64,000 nucleotides of DNA from Aquatica leii (Eukaryota > Arthropoda > Insecta > Coleoptera > Lampyridae): contig CM069432.1 of assembly GCA_035610365.1 (NCBI GenBank), positions 105,791,529 through 105,855,528 of the forward strand, written 5' to 3'. Under the pieces are notes generated by a model. The model saw nothing but the letters and a program-made list of their open reading frames with translations. It was not told the origin of the DNA and made no database searches. Position numbers and translations under genes: made by a program. This document shows, piece by piece, positions 1 through 11,924 of this stretch (its first letter is position 1; each line of letters begins with the position of its first letter).

Positions 1-920
1 TGACAACGTGTAGTGAATTAGCCTATTAGAAAATTTTGAACAAAAATAGTTATAAAAGAAGGGTGCTGAGAAGAGTCCGTACAGTGTACTATTTGCAATT
101 CAGAATTTTCGATTGCACAAGGTAGTCGCCGTGACATTGCGCAACATGTAAATACTCAGAAACATAAAAAAGCTAAGTGTGCATCGACAATCAGTCAAGC
201 TGTTACTACATTTTTAAAATGACCGAACCAAGCAGCAACGATTTGAATTGCGCAGCCAAAGAGACCACATTTGCTTATCACACAGCGCAACATAATTTTA
301 GTTTTAATTTGTCTACTTGCACTTCAAAGTTAATCTCTTCTTTCTATGACCCAAAGTTTTCTAGTGCAAAAACAAAGACTGAAGCAATCATAACTAATGT
401 AATTGCTCCCCATGTATTTACTGAAGTTTCTCAAAATTTACAATCTGTAAATTTTATTACTGTCACTATAGAGGCTTCAAATAGATTTAATCAAAAATTA
501 GTTCCTATTATTGTTAGGTACTTTTTGATAACCAAGTCCATGTGAAGTTATTAGAATTTCAACCTGGCGAAACATCGGATCTTTTAACAGAATACGTTTT
601 CAGAACCTTTGAAAAATACAATCTTACTAAAAAAGTTATTTGTTTTTGTGCAGATAACACAAAAAAATTTTGGGGGTGTAAAACGCAAAGGAAAAATGAA
701 TGTTTACAATAAATTAACAAGTAAAGTTGGCCATGAAAATGTGTACAACATGTGGTTGATAAGATGTCAATACTTGATATTGATAGTATTGTAGTCAAAA
801 TATATAAGCATTTTTCTATATATACAGTAATGACAAATACTTTGAAAGAATTCTGTCAGTTTCCAGAAATCGAATTCAAAAACGTTTTAAGCCATTTTGG
901 TACAAGATTTTTTAGAAGAA
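1..920 (+). pseudogene. hAT-type transposase, 5' part, broken
   Basis: Remnant of a hAT-superfamily DNA transposase, an enzyme that cuts and pastes its own element. A BED-type zinc finger is readable in frame 1 at about 85-175 (CTIC, then a His pair ending QKH). A dimerisation/RNase H-like part follows in frame 0 (177-545), and a further piece from about 545 to 735 contains CADN followed by NFGGVKRKG, the region of the second catalytic Asp. The next piece (about 735-915) has the VVKIY and LKEFC motifs. At least three frame changes separate the segments, so no full protein can be made. The match stops where the satellite array begins at about 921, and I find no continuation after the array. 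Family assignment rests on remembered motif order, not a search. Confidence 0.75.
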
Positions 921-3900
921 AACAAAACGGTGCATCTTACTGTGTGCCACTTTGTCATTTTTGACTGTGGTTTATCTAAATACAAACCCGCAAAGTCAAA
1001 GTTTCTTCTTTCGCTTGCCGAGATTACACTGAACGACGGTTAAAGTGTAATCGTGCTCACAATTTTCATAGGAATTGTACAAAAACACTTAAATGCGTTG
1101 CTAAATGGTTAGACAGTCCGCAGGTATAAATAAGATTTTGATGTCGTAATCCGTTTTAGGCTTATCAACCTTGCATTCAATATACAAATAAATTGTCAAA
1201 AGTGCGAGATGCGTAAAAACCGACCTAGTAGAGATAAGAAAACACAGTTAACACTAATCGGTTTCTCTTGTCTCCGGAACTACAATATTCGAATTTGGTA
1301 AAGATTTGTCAAAAATTGTAGATTTTAGTCACTTTACGTAAAGAATTTTGAATTTTATAATCTAGTATACGTAGTATCTTACGAGAAGCTAAATAAGTTT
1401 ATTATTACAATTTGGAAAAAATCGAAATTACCAGGAACGATAGAGAACAAAACGGTGCATCTTACTGTGTGCCACTTTGTCATTTTTGACTGTGGTTTAT
1501 CTAAATACAAACCCGCAAAGTCAAAGTTTCTTCTTTCGCTTGCCGAGATTACACTGAACGACGGTTAAAGTGTAATCGTGCTCACAATGGGAATTGTACA
1601 AAAACACTCAAATGCGTTGCTAAATGGTTAGACAGTCCGCAGGTATAAATAAGATTTTGATGTCGTAATCCGTTTTAGGCTTATCAACCTTGCATTCAAT
1701 ATACAAATAAATTGTCAAAGGTGCGAGATGCGTAAAGAACGACCTAGTAGAGATAAGAAAACACAGTTAACAATAATCGGCTTCTCGCGTCTCCGCACCT
1801 ACAATATTCGAGTTTGGTAAAGATGTGTTATAAATTGTGGAATTTAGTCACTTTACGTAAAGAATTTTGAATTTTATAATCTAGTATACGTAGTATCTTA
1901 CGAGAAGCTAAATAAGTTTATTATTACAATTTGGAAAAAATCGAAATTACCAGGAACGATAGAGAACAAAACGGTGCATCTTACTGTGTGCCACTTTGTC
2001 ATTTTTGACTGTGGTTTATCTAAATACAAACCCGCAAAGTCAAAGTTTCTTCTTTCGCTTGCCGAGATTACACTGAACGACGGTTAAAGTGTAATCGTGC
2101 TCACAATTTTCATAGGAATTGTACAAAAACACTTAAATGCGTTGCTAAATGGTTAGACAGTCCGCAGGTATAAATAAGATTTTGATGTCGTAATCCGTTT
2201 TAGGCTTATCAACCTTGCATTCAATATACAAATAAATTGTCAAAAGTGCGAGATGCGTAAAAAACGACCTAGTAGAGATAAGAAAACACAGTTAACACTA
2301 ATCGGTTTCTCGTGTCTCCGGAACTACAATATTCGAGTTTGGTAAAGATTTGTCAAAAATTGTAGATTTAAGTCACTTTACGTAAAGAATTTTGAATTTT
2401 ATAATCTAGTATACGTAGTATCTTACGAGAAGCTAAATAAGTTTATTATTACAATTTGGAAAAAATCGAAATTACCAGGAACGATAGAGAACAAAACGGT
2501 GCATCTTACTGTGTGCCACTTTGTCATTTTTGACTGTGGTTTATCTAAATACAAACCCGCAAAGTCAAAGTTTCTTCTTTCGCTTGCCGAGATTACACTG
2601 AACGACGGTTAAAGTGTAATCGTGCTCACAATTTTCATAGGAATTGTACAAAAACACTTAAATGCGTTGCTAAATGGTTAGACAGTCCGCAGTTATAAAT
2701 AAGATTTTGATATCGTAATCCGTTTTAGGCTTATCAACCTTGCATTCAATATACAAATAAATTGTTAAAAGTGCGAGATGCGTAAAAAACGACCTAGTAG
2801 AGATAAGAAAACACAGTTAACATTAATCGGTTTCTCTTGTCTCCGGAACTACAATATTCAAATTTGGTAAAGATTTGTCAAAAATTGTAGATTTTAGTCA
2901 CTTTACGTAAAGAATTTTGAATTTTATAATCTAGTATACGTAGTATCTTACGAGAAGCTAAATAAGTTTATTATTACAATTTGGAAAAAATCGAAATTAC
3001 CAGGAACGATAGAGAACAAAACGGTGCATCTTACTGTGTGCCACTTTGTCATTTTTGACTGTGGTTTATCTAAATACAAACCCGCAAAGTCAAAGTTTCT
3101 TCTTTCGCTTGCCGAGATTACACTGAACGACGGTTAAAGTGTAATCGTGCTCACAATGGGAATTGTACAAAAACACTCAAATGCGTTGCTAAATGGTTAG
3201 ACAGTCCGCAGGTATAAATAAGATTTTGATGTCGTAATCCGTTTTAGGCTTATCAACCTTGCATTCAATATACAAATAAATTGTCAAAAGTGCGAGATGC
3301 GTAAAAAACGACCTAGTAGAGATAAGAAAACACAGTTAACACTAATCGGTTTCTCTTGCCTCCGGAACTACAATATTCGAGGTTGGTAACGGTTTGTCAA
3401 AAATTGTAGATTTTAGTCACTTTACGTAAAGAATTTTGAATTCTATAATCTAGTATACGTAGTATCTTACGAGAAGCTAAATAAGTTTATTATTACAATT
3501 TGGAAAAAATCGAAATTACCAGGAACGATAGAGAACAAAACGGTGCATCTTACTGTGTGCCACTTTGTCATTTTTGACTGTGGTTTATCTAAATACAAAC
3601 CCGCAAAGTCAAAGTTTCTTCTTTCGCTTGCCGAGATTACACTGAACGACGGTTAAAGTGTAATCGTGCTCACAATTTTCATAGGAATTGTACAAAAACA
3701 CTTAAATGCGTTGCTAAATGGTTAGACAGTCCGCAGGTATAAATAAGATTTTGATGTCGTAATCCGTTTTAGGCTTATCAACCTTGCATTCAATATACAA
3801 ATAAATTGTTAAAAGTGCGAGATGCGTAAAAAACGACCTAGTAGAGATAAGAAAACACAGTTAACACTAATCGGTTTCTCTTGTCTCCGGAACTACAATA

Positions 3901-5526
3901 TTCAAATTTGGTAAAGATTTGTCAAAAATTGTAGATTTTAGTCACTTTACGTAAAGAATTTTGAATTTTATAATCTAGTATACGTAGTATCTTACGAGAA
4001 GCTAAATAAGTTTATTATTACAATTTGGAAAAAATCGAAATTACCAGGAACGATAGAGAACAAAACGGTGCATCTTACTGTGTGCCACTTTGTCATTTTT
4101 GACTGTGGTTTATCTAAATACAAACCCGCAAAGTCAAAGTTTCTTCTTTCGCTTGCCGAGATTACACTGAACGACGGTTAAAGTGTAATCGTGCTCACAA
4201 TGGGAATTGTACAAAAACACTCAAATGCGTTGCTAAATGGTTAGACAGTCCGCAGGTATAAATAAGATTTTGATGTCGTAATCCGTTTTAGGCTTATCAA
4301 CCTTGCATTCAATATACAAATAAATTGTCAAAAGTGCGAGATGCGTAAAAAACGACCTAGTAGAGATAAGAAAACACAGTTAACACTAATCGGTTTCTCT
4401 TGTCTCCGGAACTACAATATTCGAGTTTGGTAAAGATTTGTCAAAAATTGTAGATTTTAGTCACTTTACGTAAAGAATTTTGAATTTTATAATCTAGTAT
4501 ACGTAGTATCTTACGAGAAGCTAAATAAGTTTATTATTACAATTTGGAAAAAATCGAAATTACCAGGAACGATAGAGAACAAAACGGTGCATCTTACTGT
4601 GTGCCACTTTGTCATTTTGACTGTGGTTTATCTAAATACAAACCCGCAAAGTCAAAGTTTCTTCTTTCGCTTGCCGAGATTACACTGAACGACGGTTAAA
4701 GTGTAATCGTGCTCACAATTTTCATAGGAATTGTACAAAAACACTTAAATGCGTTGCTAAATGGTTAGACAGTCCGCAGGTATAAATAAGATTTTGATGT
4801 CGTAATCCGTTTTAGGCTTATCAACCTTGCATTCAATATACAAATAAATTGTTAAAAGTGCGAGATGCGTAAAAAACGACCTAGTAGAGATAAGAAAACA
4901 CAGTTAACACTAATCGGTTTCTCTTGTCTCCGGAACTACAATATTCAAATTTGGTAAAGATTTGTCAAAAATTGTAGATTTTAGTCACTTTACGTAAAGA
5001 ATTTTGAATTTTATAATCTAGTATACGTAGTATCTTACGAGAAGCTAAATAAGTTTATTATTACAATTTGGAAAAAATCCAAATTACCAGGAACGATAGA
5101 GAACAAAACGGTGCATCTTACTGTGTGCCACTTTGTCATTTTTGACTGTGGTTTATCTAAATACAAACCCGCAAAGTCAAAGTTTCTTCTTTCGCTTGCC
5201 GAGATTACACTGAACGACGGTTAAAGTGTAATCGTGCTCACAATTTTAATAGGAATTGTACAAAAACACTCAAATGCGTTGCTAAATGGTTAGACAGTCC
5301 GCAGGTATAAATAAGATTTTGATGTCGTAATCCGTTTTAGGCTTATCAACCTTGCATTCAATATACAAATAAATTGTCAAAAGTGCGAGATGCGTAAAAA
5401 ACGACCTAGTAGAGATAAGAAAACACAGTTAACACTAATCGGTTTCTCTTGTCTCCGGAACTACAATATTCAAATTTGGTAAAGATTGGTAAAAAATTGT
5501 AGATTTTAGTCACTTAACCTAAAGAA
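921..5526. repeat. Satellite array, ~525 bp monomer, about 8.8 copies
   Basis: Head-to-tail array. The landmark AACAAAACGG recurs at 921, 1446, 1965, 2490, 3015, 3534, 4059, 4578 and 5102, giving spacings of 525, 519, 525, 525, 519, 525, 519 and 524 bp. Long monomers carry CACAATTTTCATAGG where short ones carry CACAATGGG. The last copy fades out at about 5526. Each monomer contains the perfect palindrome CTTTACGTAAAG. Copies differ at only a few positions, so the array is recent or homogenised. No conserved reading frame was seen. Confidence 0.95.
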
Positions 5527-6697
5527 AATTCAATTCAATCAATACGGTAAGGTGTCGAAACCAACAAAATTCAAAGACGGGAGGTAATATTTTATACGAA
5601 ACTGAACTGGTTATACTTTTAGAGGGCTTATGATGACCATTTCGGTCAAATCATGTTGGCAATAATTAATAAATAAAATGAAAATAGGAAAAGCATAAAT
5701 AAAATTATCTATAATTATTCATTTTAAACTAAATTATAGAAAATGTTTTTAGGTATTTAAATAAGAAATTCGTTGCAGAAAACCTAAATTTAATCGGTTA
5801 AGAAATACTCTCAAAAAATAGTTTCAAAGATTTACATATTGTGAAATAAAGTTTAAACGTTTAAAGCATCTGTTTTTTAATTGCATATCTATAAAAAAAA
5901 TCAAATAATATTCATTTAACCAAATCTACAGTTACATGCTTTTATCTTTAAACGATGTCTTTGTCTACTTCTTAATCCACGTATTATCATTCCCAGAATA
6001 CTAGTGATAAATGATAGTAGTAGTAATAACAATAACGTACAAAAAAGTTTGTTATTGCAGTGGCAACGCATTAGTTATCTTTGGCACCGCTGGTTGTCAT
6101 ATTAGTGAACCAGTTTGCATACAAAGAATTTTTTATTAACCTTGAAGAAATAATAATAATTTATAAGTGTTCAAAAAAAGAGTAGAATTGTTTAAGGGCT
6201 TTTACTACCTGTTAAGTTATACTGAGAAGTGTTAATAAACATTTGACACAAAACATCTGTTTCTAACAAAATTTTTAATTTTGTGTACAATAACTCAACT
6301 GTTTGCCCATTTAAAGTAAAAGGAAAAGTAAAATATTATCATGGATAAAAAGTGATTCTTAGTTACCGTTATAAAGATAAAACTGTAATGAGTAATTATT
6401 AAATATGTTAATTTATAGATACGTCAAAGTATTTATGATTGAAAAAATTATGGTATATTTGCAAACTTTTGCTTCTATTAACAAAACATTTGTTTAGAAA
6501 TTGAGAGGTTAGTTTATTCATACACTGTTGTCTAACCGCAACTATGATCTTATATAAGTATTTGTTTCATCGCTACTAAGAGGTTATTTCGAGTAAGGTA
6601 TATAACCGGTACTAAGAGGCTATATAAAATTTACCGACAGTAGGTATCTAAACTATCAGGATGAACAGCCATATTGTAAGCGCTTAGTAACGGCGGT

Positions 6698-6732
<35 letters not shown>

Positions 6733-8600
6733 AATAAAAAATTATATTTAAAATTTATCATTTTTCGTACATATAATTTTTACTAGTATATGTTAACTGT
6801 CCGAAAGTTGTCAGGGCTCGTATTTACCAATATTCCAAAAGCATTTTCTATAATTTTTATTGCTCTAGTCAACCTACAGTTAAAAATCCTACAAGCATAA
6901 GTAAGTTGTCTAGTTGGGTAGGTTCTTAAAAGCTTTGTTGATAGAGAAAAAACATCGTCAGCAGCAATTACATATTTAATAACCCATTAAATAAAGCAGA
7001 CGACAACTTAGAATTGTAAAAGACTCCACCGTCACTTATTCGACTATTAATGCCAACATCTGCATAAATAAATTTATATTTTGCACTTGCAAGTTCTAAC
7101 AATATCATTGAATGTTTTCTTTTATGTTTATAATAATAAGATCGTGTAGATCATAGCGGTGTAAAATTTATATGTTGCCATTAAGTGCTCCGAGACGATT
7201 TAAAAACTGCCAAATGGTTTTGTATTCATGCGCAATTTGTTCTCATTTTTTTTACTACTTAGCATCTACAAATGTAATTTGATTATTATCATGGTGTTGC
7301 TAATATTTACCATCATATATTTTTCTTTCGATTGAGCATAAATTGTTTGACACACTTTTCGACCGAATTTACTGATTGTTGACTCATGTATTCTTGTAGA
7401 AAACATTAGGAACCGATAAGTCTCGCCGGTTGCCAAGAAACGAAGAGTTACTTTGAGTCTGAAATAAGTAAAATTAACATAATTTTAAAAGGTTTTTTAC
7501 AAATCGAGTTTCTAACTTGCAAACAAAGATGACAAAGCTTGTACAATGAGAAAAACGTCGTTTTTAATGGTGCGTAAGGTAAAATACATAATGTAAAAAC
7601 ATACATTATATGTTTGCATAGTAGATAATTTTATGCCGTGTAACTTGATACTTTCCTTTTGCATTGTAACCTAGCCTACTGATTACGTTTATTGTCTTTT
7701 AGCGTTGACTGAAGGAATGTACTTTTAGTGTGTTTCAGTCTAAACTTTCTAGAAATTAATTTTAGGCCACAATTAAAGACAAGTAGCAATAAAACTTAGT
7801 AATGTACACTACAAAATTAAATTGTCAATAAAATAAAAAAGATATTAACTTACACAATTTGTATTTAAGTTTTAAAGCAGATTAGTATCCTATACTCATT
7901 CAATATTCACCGATATAAACAATAATGTTGCTGAACAATATAATAGTATAATGAGTAAATTCACAAAAGAAAAGCGAACCAACTGTTGTCAATTATGTTG
8001 TAAAATAGTAGCGGTAGCAGTTAATAGTAAACAAGCCTGTAGAAATTCATAAAAATAGGAAGTAAAATTGACAAATGTTGCAAACGGTTTTTAAATAAAC
8101 GACAACGCAAAAGGATCGGTAAAAAAGACGACAATTATTAAATGTAAAAACAAGAAAATGCCAAATGCTAAGTCAATTAAAAATTATAGTTTAGTTTTTT
8201 TTTGAAATATCATAACAAAAATTTAAAAGAAGAGAGACATTTGTTTTACATAAATTAAAAAAGATAAAAATTAGAGGCCAAAGCAAAAATGCAAATTGAA
8301 AGCAAGAAAAGGTATGCCCTATAACTGAATTTCAATTGGATGCAGTGTGTAAAAAAAAACACTACAGATTCAGAAAAAATTGCAAAAAAGACTTTTTTCT
8401 ATGACCCTTTATAAAAAGACAGTTTTCATCACCGCATACTCCAACGAAACCTTGATTTTCATCTTTAGTGAGAGAAATTCTCATAACGTTAACTTTCGTC
8501 ACACGAAAAAAACCTACTAATTTCAACCTATGTCTAGTTGTGTGCTGTCATTATATATCTGTCATTATTATACCCTATCAGTTTGTGTTTGTCGTGATTT
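5527..8600. other. AT-rich stretch with no recognised gene
   Basis: No coding signal, terminal repeats or RNA gene that I can support. It contains a short TA dinucleotide run and many homopolymer A/T tracts. Confidence 0.6.
6702..6729. repeat. (TA)n microsatellite
   Basis: About 14 uninterrupted TA units, directly readable. Confidence 0.95.
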
Positions 8601-9566
8601 AGCTATAAATTGTGATTTAGAAAGTGATGTTACAAATACTCCACCAGAGATAAGAAATCAGGCAGAGCAGACATCTGCGGAATTATTACCCAAAAATCAA
8701 AGAAGAGGTGTAATGGAATGGAGGAGTAATAATCAAGTACATTCATTTTCTAAATCTGTGGTGCTCGCATATTTTGCAAAATTGTCAGCAACTTTGAAAG
8801 CATCGACTCTATGGTCTATATATTTAATATAATATATAATAAAAACAACATCATCAATAAAAAAATGATATGGATATTAGTAAATATCCCAAGTTACGTT
8901 CTTTCCTTAAACAAAAATCCAGCGGTTTTAAAAGTAAGAAGTCTAGAACTTTTTCTGCCTAAGACATAAATACGTTCTTGACAAATGCAACCGATTCAAA
9001 GTATTTACTGACTAAGATAAAGTAATCATGTACTGTTTCTACAAATGAATAATTAGTGATGCAAATAGTTTTAGGTGGCTTTTATTTTTGTATTTCTGAC
9101 ACTTGCCGCTGCCCCAAATTAAAAGATTTAACAGTAAATAATATCAGAGATTCTAAAATACACTTAATATTGAAATACTTAATACAAAGACAAAGGTATC
9201 ACAGTCGTTAATAATATGGATCAAATTAACTCAAGATTCTTTATTAACTATCAGAATTGAAAGTGTAGTAGGAAAGTTGTCGTAATTAACAAATTTAGTA
9301 AATTTCCTATGAAAATAGCTCAATATCTAAATCTGCTTTTTTCTCCAGAATATACCGGACATAGCTCTTGCAGAACTTCCGCTACACTATTAGTAGATTC
9401 AGGAGGTAACCTTTTTCAACTAAAACGCGACGGAGGTTGGAAGTCTAGTAGCGTTACAGAAGGATATATTGACGAATCAAGTAGCAATAAAAATCAAACA
9501 CAGAAAAAAATTGTACAGTCTGTACAAAACAACTACGGGATCCAATTACGGCAGATCTCCATCTAA
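8601..9566 (+). pseudogene. Crypton-like tyrosine recombinase, fragmented
   Basis: Fragments in order of a tyrosine recombinase of the kind found in Crypton transposons and proteins derived from them. First, about 8611-8825: a core-binding segment with LLPKNQRR, an LAYF motif and STLWSIY. Then about 8867-9030: a linker starting DISKYPKLRSFLKQ, interrupted by an in-frame stop. Last, about 9309-9500: the catalytic end, with YTGHSSCRTSATLL (the H-x-x-R box, here His-Ser-Ser-Cys-Arg), GGWKSSSV, and EGYI holding the nucleophilic Tyr. Stops and frame changes between the pieces make it non-functional as it stands. No termini of an element were identified. Identity is inferred from motif order; phage-integrase-like domesticated genes are the main alternative. 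Confidence 0.7.
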
Positions 9567-9926
9567 ACTTACATGTTTTAACAAAACCTTCACTACACAT
9601 AAAAAAATTGCCTGTGAAACCACTGTAATACTGAGTAATTGTTCAAATGTTGTAATTAATCAATATTTAAATCAAAAATAGTTAAATTTAAGCAGAATTT
9701 ATAGTTTTGTATTGTTAAGAATGGTTTGCATTATTTTTTTAAGTTTATTATGGAGACATAGAGAAAGTATAGTGTTGAACTTGTCGAAAACATTTTTTTA
9801 GGCTCGCGAACATTACCAAACTCGGCTTCAATTCGTTTGGTAAACTGTTCTCTCGCTTAAAAAAATTACTTTCGTCACTCGTTGAACAATATACTATTAA
9901 ATATTTATTTAAATGTTTCTGTAGTA
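9567..9926. other. Spacer before the gypsy element, nothing recognised
   Basis: AT-rich, no feature seen. The last four bases (9923-9926, AGTA) are the left target-site duplication of the gypsy insertion. Confidence 0.6.
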
Positions 9927-11820
9927 TGTAACCTGCGTTTATAATTCAGCCATTATCTTTTTATGTTAGACCCCGTAAATCGATTCTGCTGTATGAGTTT
10001 TCGTTTTTTTTTGTTGTTTGGTTTTGTTTTCATCGTTTGGTACGGTATTGGCATCAAGTGCTCGTTATTTATATTGCGTGTGATTTAAGTTATTGGTATT
10101 TCAAGTTGTTTTACATTCATTACTGGTATTTTCTTTTGAATGCATAAAGATCCGTGGTTTTGTTTTTGATTTAGTACTTTACTTAGTTATCTTCGTAAAA
10201 TAACAATTCTATATAATTTACGACTTCCTTTTGGAATGTAAGTTGATCCATTTTTCTTGGTAATTACACTTTGTTTAGGCTGAGTCCTATTTGATTAAGC
10301 GCTATCTTGAGCCACCTGCAAAAATGCGAGTCTTAGCAATTTTGATGGGAAATATTGTCAAGGTCTACGTGCCAAGATGCACGCGACTAATTATAATTTT
10401 CATCCTTGTTTTTTTCGATTGTTTAATGTTCGTTCTTTTACCACGATTTTACTGCGCACATGCAATTAGTTAAGTAGGGATACGTTTTGTTTTGGAGGAT
10501 AATGATCACTCGTTCGTTGGTAGCAATAAGAAATACCGGGGACCGTGAGATGTAGTAGAGTGAGTGGGGTACTTTGCCCTATCGTTATGCCTTACCGCGG
10601 AAGTAAATTGGTACCGTGAAAATTAAGTGTGGTGATGAAAGGGTTAACTTTCAAATTTCGTAATGTACGGTTTATATAGACGTCACGGTATCCAAAAATA
10701 AACAATCATGCTTGAGGGATTAAGTTTCGATGTGTTGAGTGGAAAAATCCCTTTTCTTCGCTATTGTGCGGTTTAAATTGTGAAATAAACCTTCCGCTGG
10801 TGACCTATTGTTTGGGGGTTCTACGGATCCCACATTCGACTACGATACTTTTGGGGAGCAGCCGAAGTCCATCTGAGGTTGTAGCTTTTGAAAACCACTG
10901 TGATCCGCAGCTTATCTGGTATCTCCAATTAAGTAAAAAGGTATTTATCGATTTTGGTTATTATCGTGTAGTGACCCGCGATTAAAATGCAGTAAAAGCT
11001 TTGAATTTGAGCCAATTGAATTACGACTAACGTTAAATTTAATTATTTTAATGAACACTTAAAGTGTTTGCGTGAAGTTATAATAATTTAACTTTGTTTT
11101 GGTGCGTTTGAAAAGTAAATCGTGTTCCCGATTATATGATAATGTAACGACTTATAAACTATATTTTGTTTAGTTCGAATTAAAGTTCGGACATATATTT
11201 TATAACCTGTATTGTTCTTAGTTATTTGAATTGTTTAATTTCATATGCGGACAAGGCCTTGAAATTTATTTGCGTTATGTTTTAGTTGAAAACGTCGAGT
11301 TAACGCTATTATAGTAGCATTTTCTTTTTATAAATTTTAATTTAATGTTTTGTGTGTAGATTGTTCATTTTTGTTTGGTTTTGCTTAAGATTATTAATTT
11401 TTATTTTATTAAAATTTGTTTACTCATCATTATTTTTTTTTGTTTAATATTCAATCAATAAATGTTAAATTGTTAAATGTAAAGAGCTTTTATTCATTTA
11501 GCCGCCGCATACGTAAATTTTTGTTTTTAAGTGTATTTCAGATTAGTTACAACTCAAGGTAAGTTCTGGGGTTGTAACCAACCAGATGAGCTTTCGGATA
11601 ATCAGGAGTTCGGAAGCTACCCTTATAAATCCTTGATTGGCGCCCTTACCGATTTTTGACTATTTCACCGTTCTAGTTCTATTTTACGTCGATCGCGTTT
11701 CCAATTTTTCACGGAATTTTAAATTACGACCCACCCCCTTCTCCATTGAGCTAGTGGCACAACCCCATTTATGTTACTACATTTCAGGCAGTAACTTTGT
11801 GTTAACTTTGGCATGTAACA
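9927..11820 (+). repeat. 5' LTR of the gypsy element (1,894 bp)
   Basis: Matches 17097-18991 almost base for base; the match begins at TGTAACCTGC and stops after GGCATGTAACA. It is unusually long for an LTR but carries no convincing protein: the short open frames near 10291-10473, 10764-10985 and 11637-11864 recur in the other LTR only because the DNA is duplicated. It should contain the promoter and polyadenylation signals, which I could not place securely. Confidence 0.97.
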
Positions 11821-11828
11821 TAAATATT

Positions 11829-11846
11829 TGGCGTCTCCATCGTGTG
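11829..11846 (+). other. Candidate primer-binding site of the gypsy element
   Basis: TGGCGTCTCCATCGTGTG starts eight bases after the LTR end, begins with TGG as expected for pairing with the CCA end of a tRNA, and is absent after the 3' LTR. I cannot name the tRNA. Confidence 0.5.
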
Positions 11847-11924
11847 GCATTTTTCGAATTTTAGTCTGCCTGTTAAGTTTCGTGATTTTTGGAAGATTTT
11901 ACCGTTTTGTAATTACATTTTAAA

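Noticed and set aside
921..5526. CRISPR-like array
   Set aside because: Units are ~525 bp tandem monomers without spacers, in a eukaryotic context.
10291..10985. Small open frames in the gypsy LTR (60 and 73 codons), repeated at 17461-18155
   Set aside because: They are duplicated only because they lie in the LTRs; no domain, and their identity is explained by DNA-level duplication.
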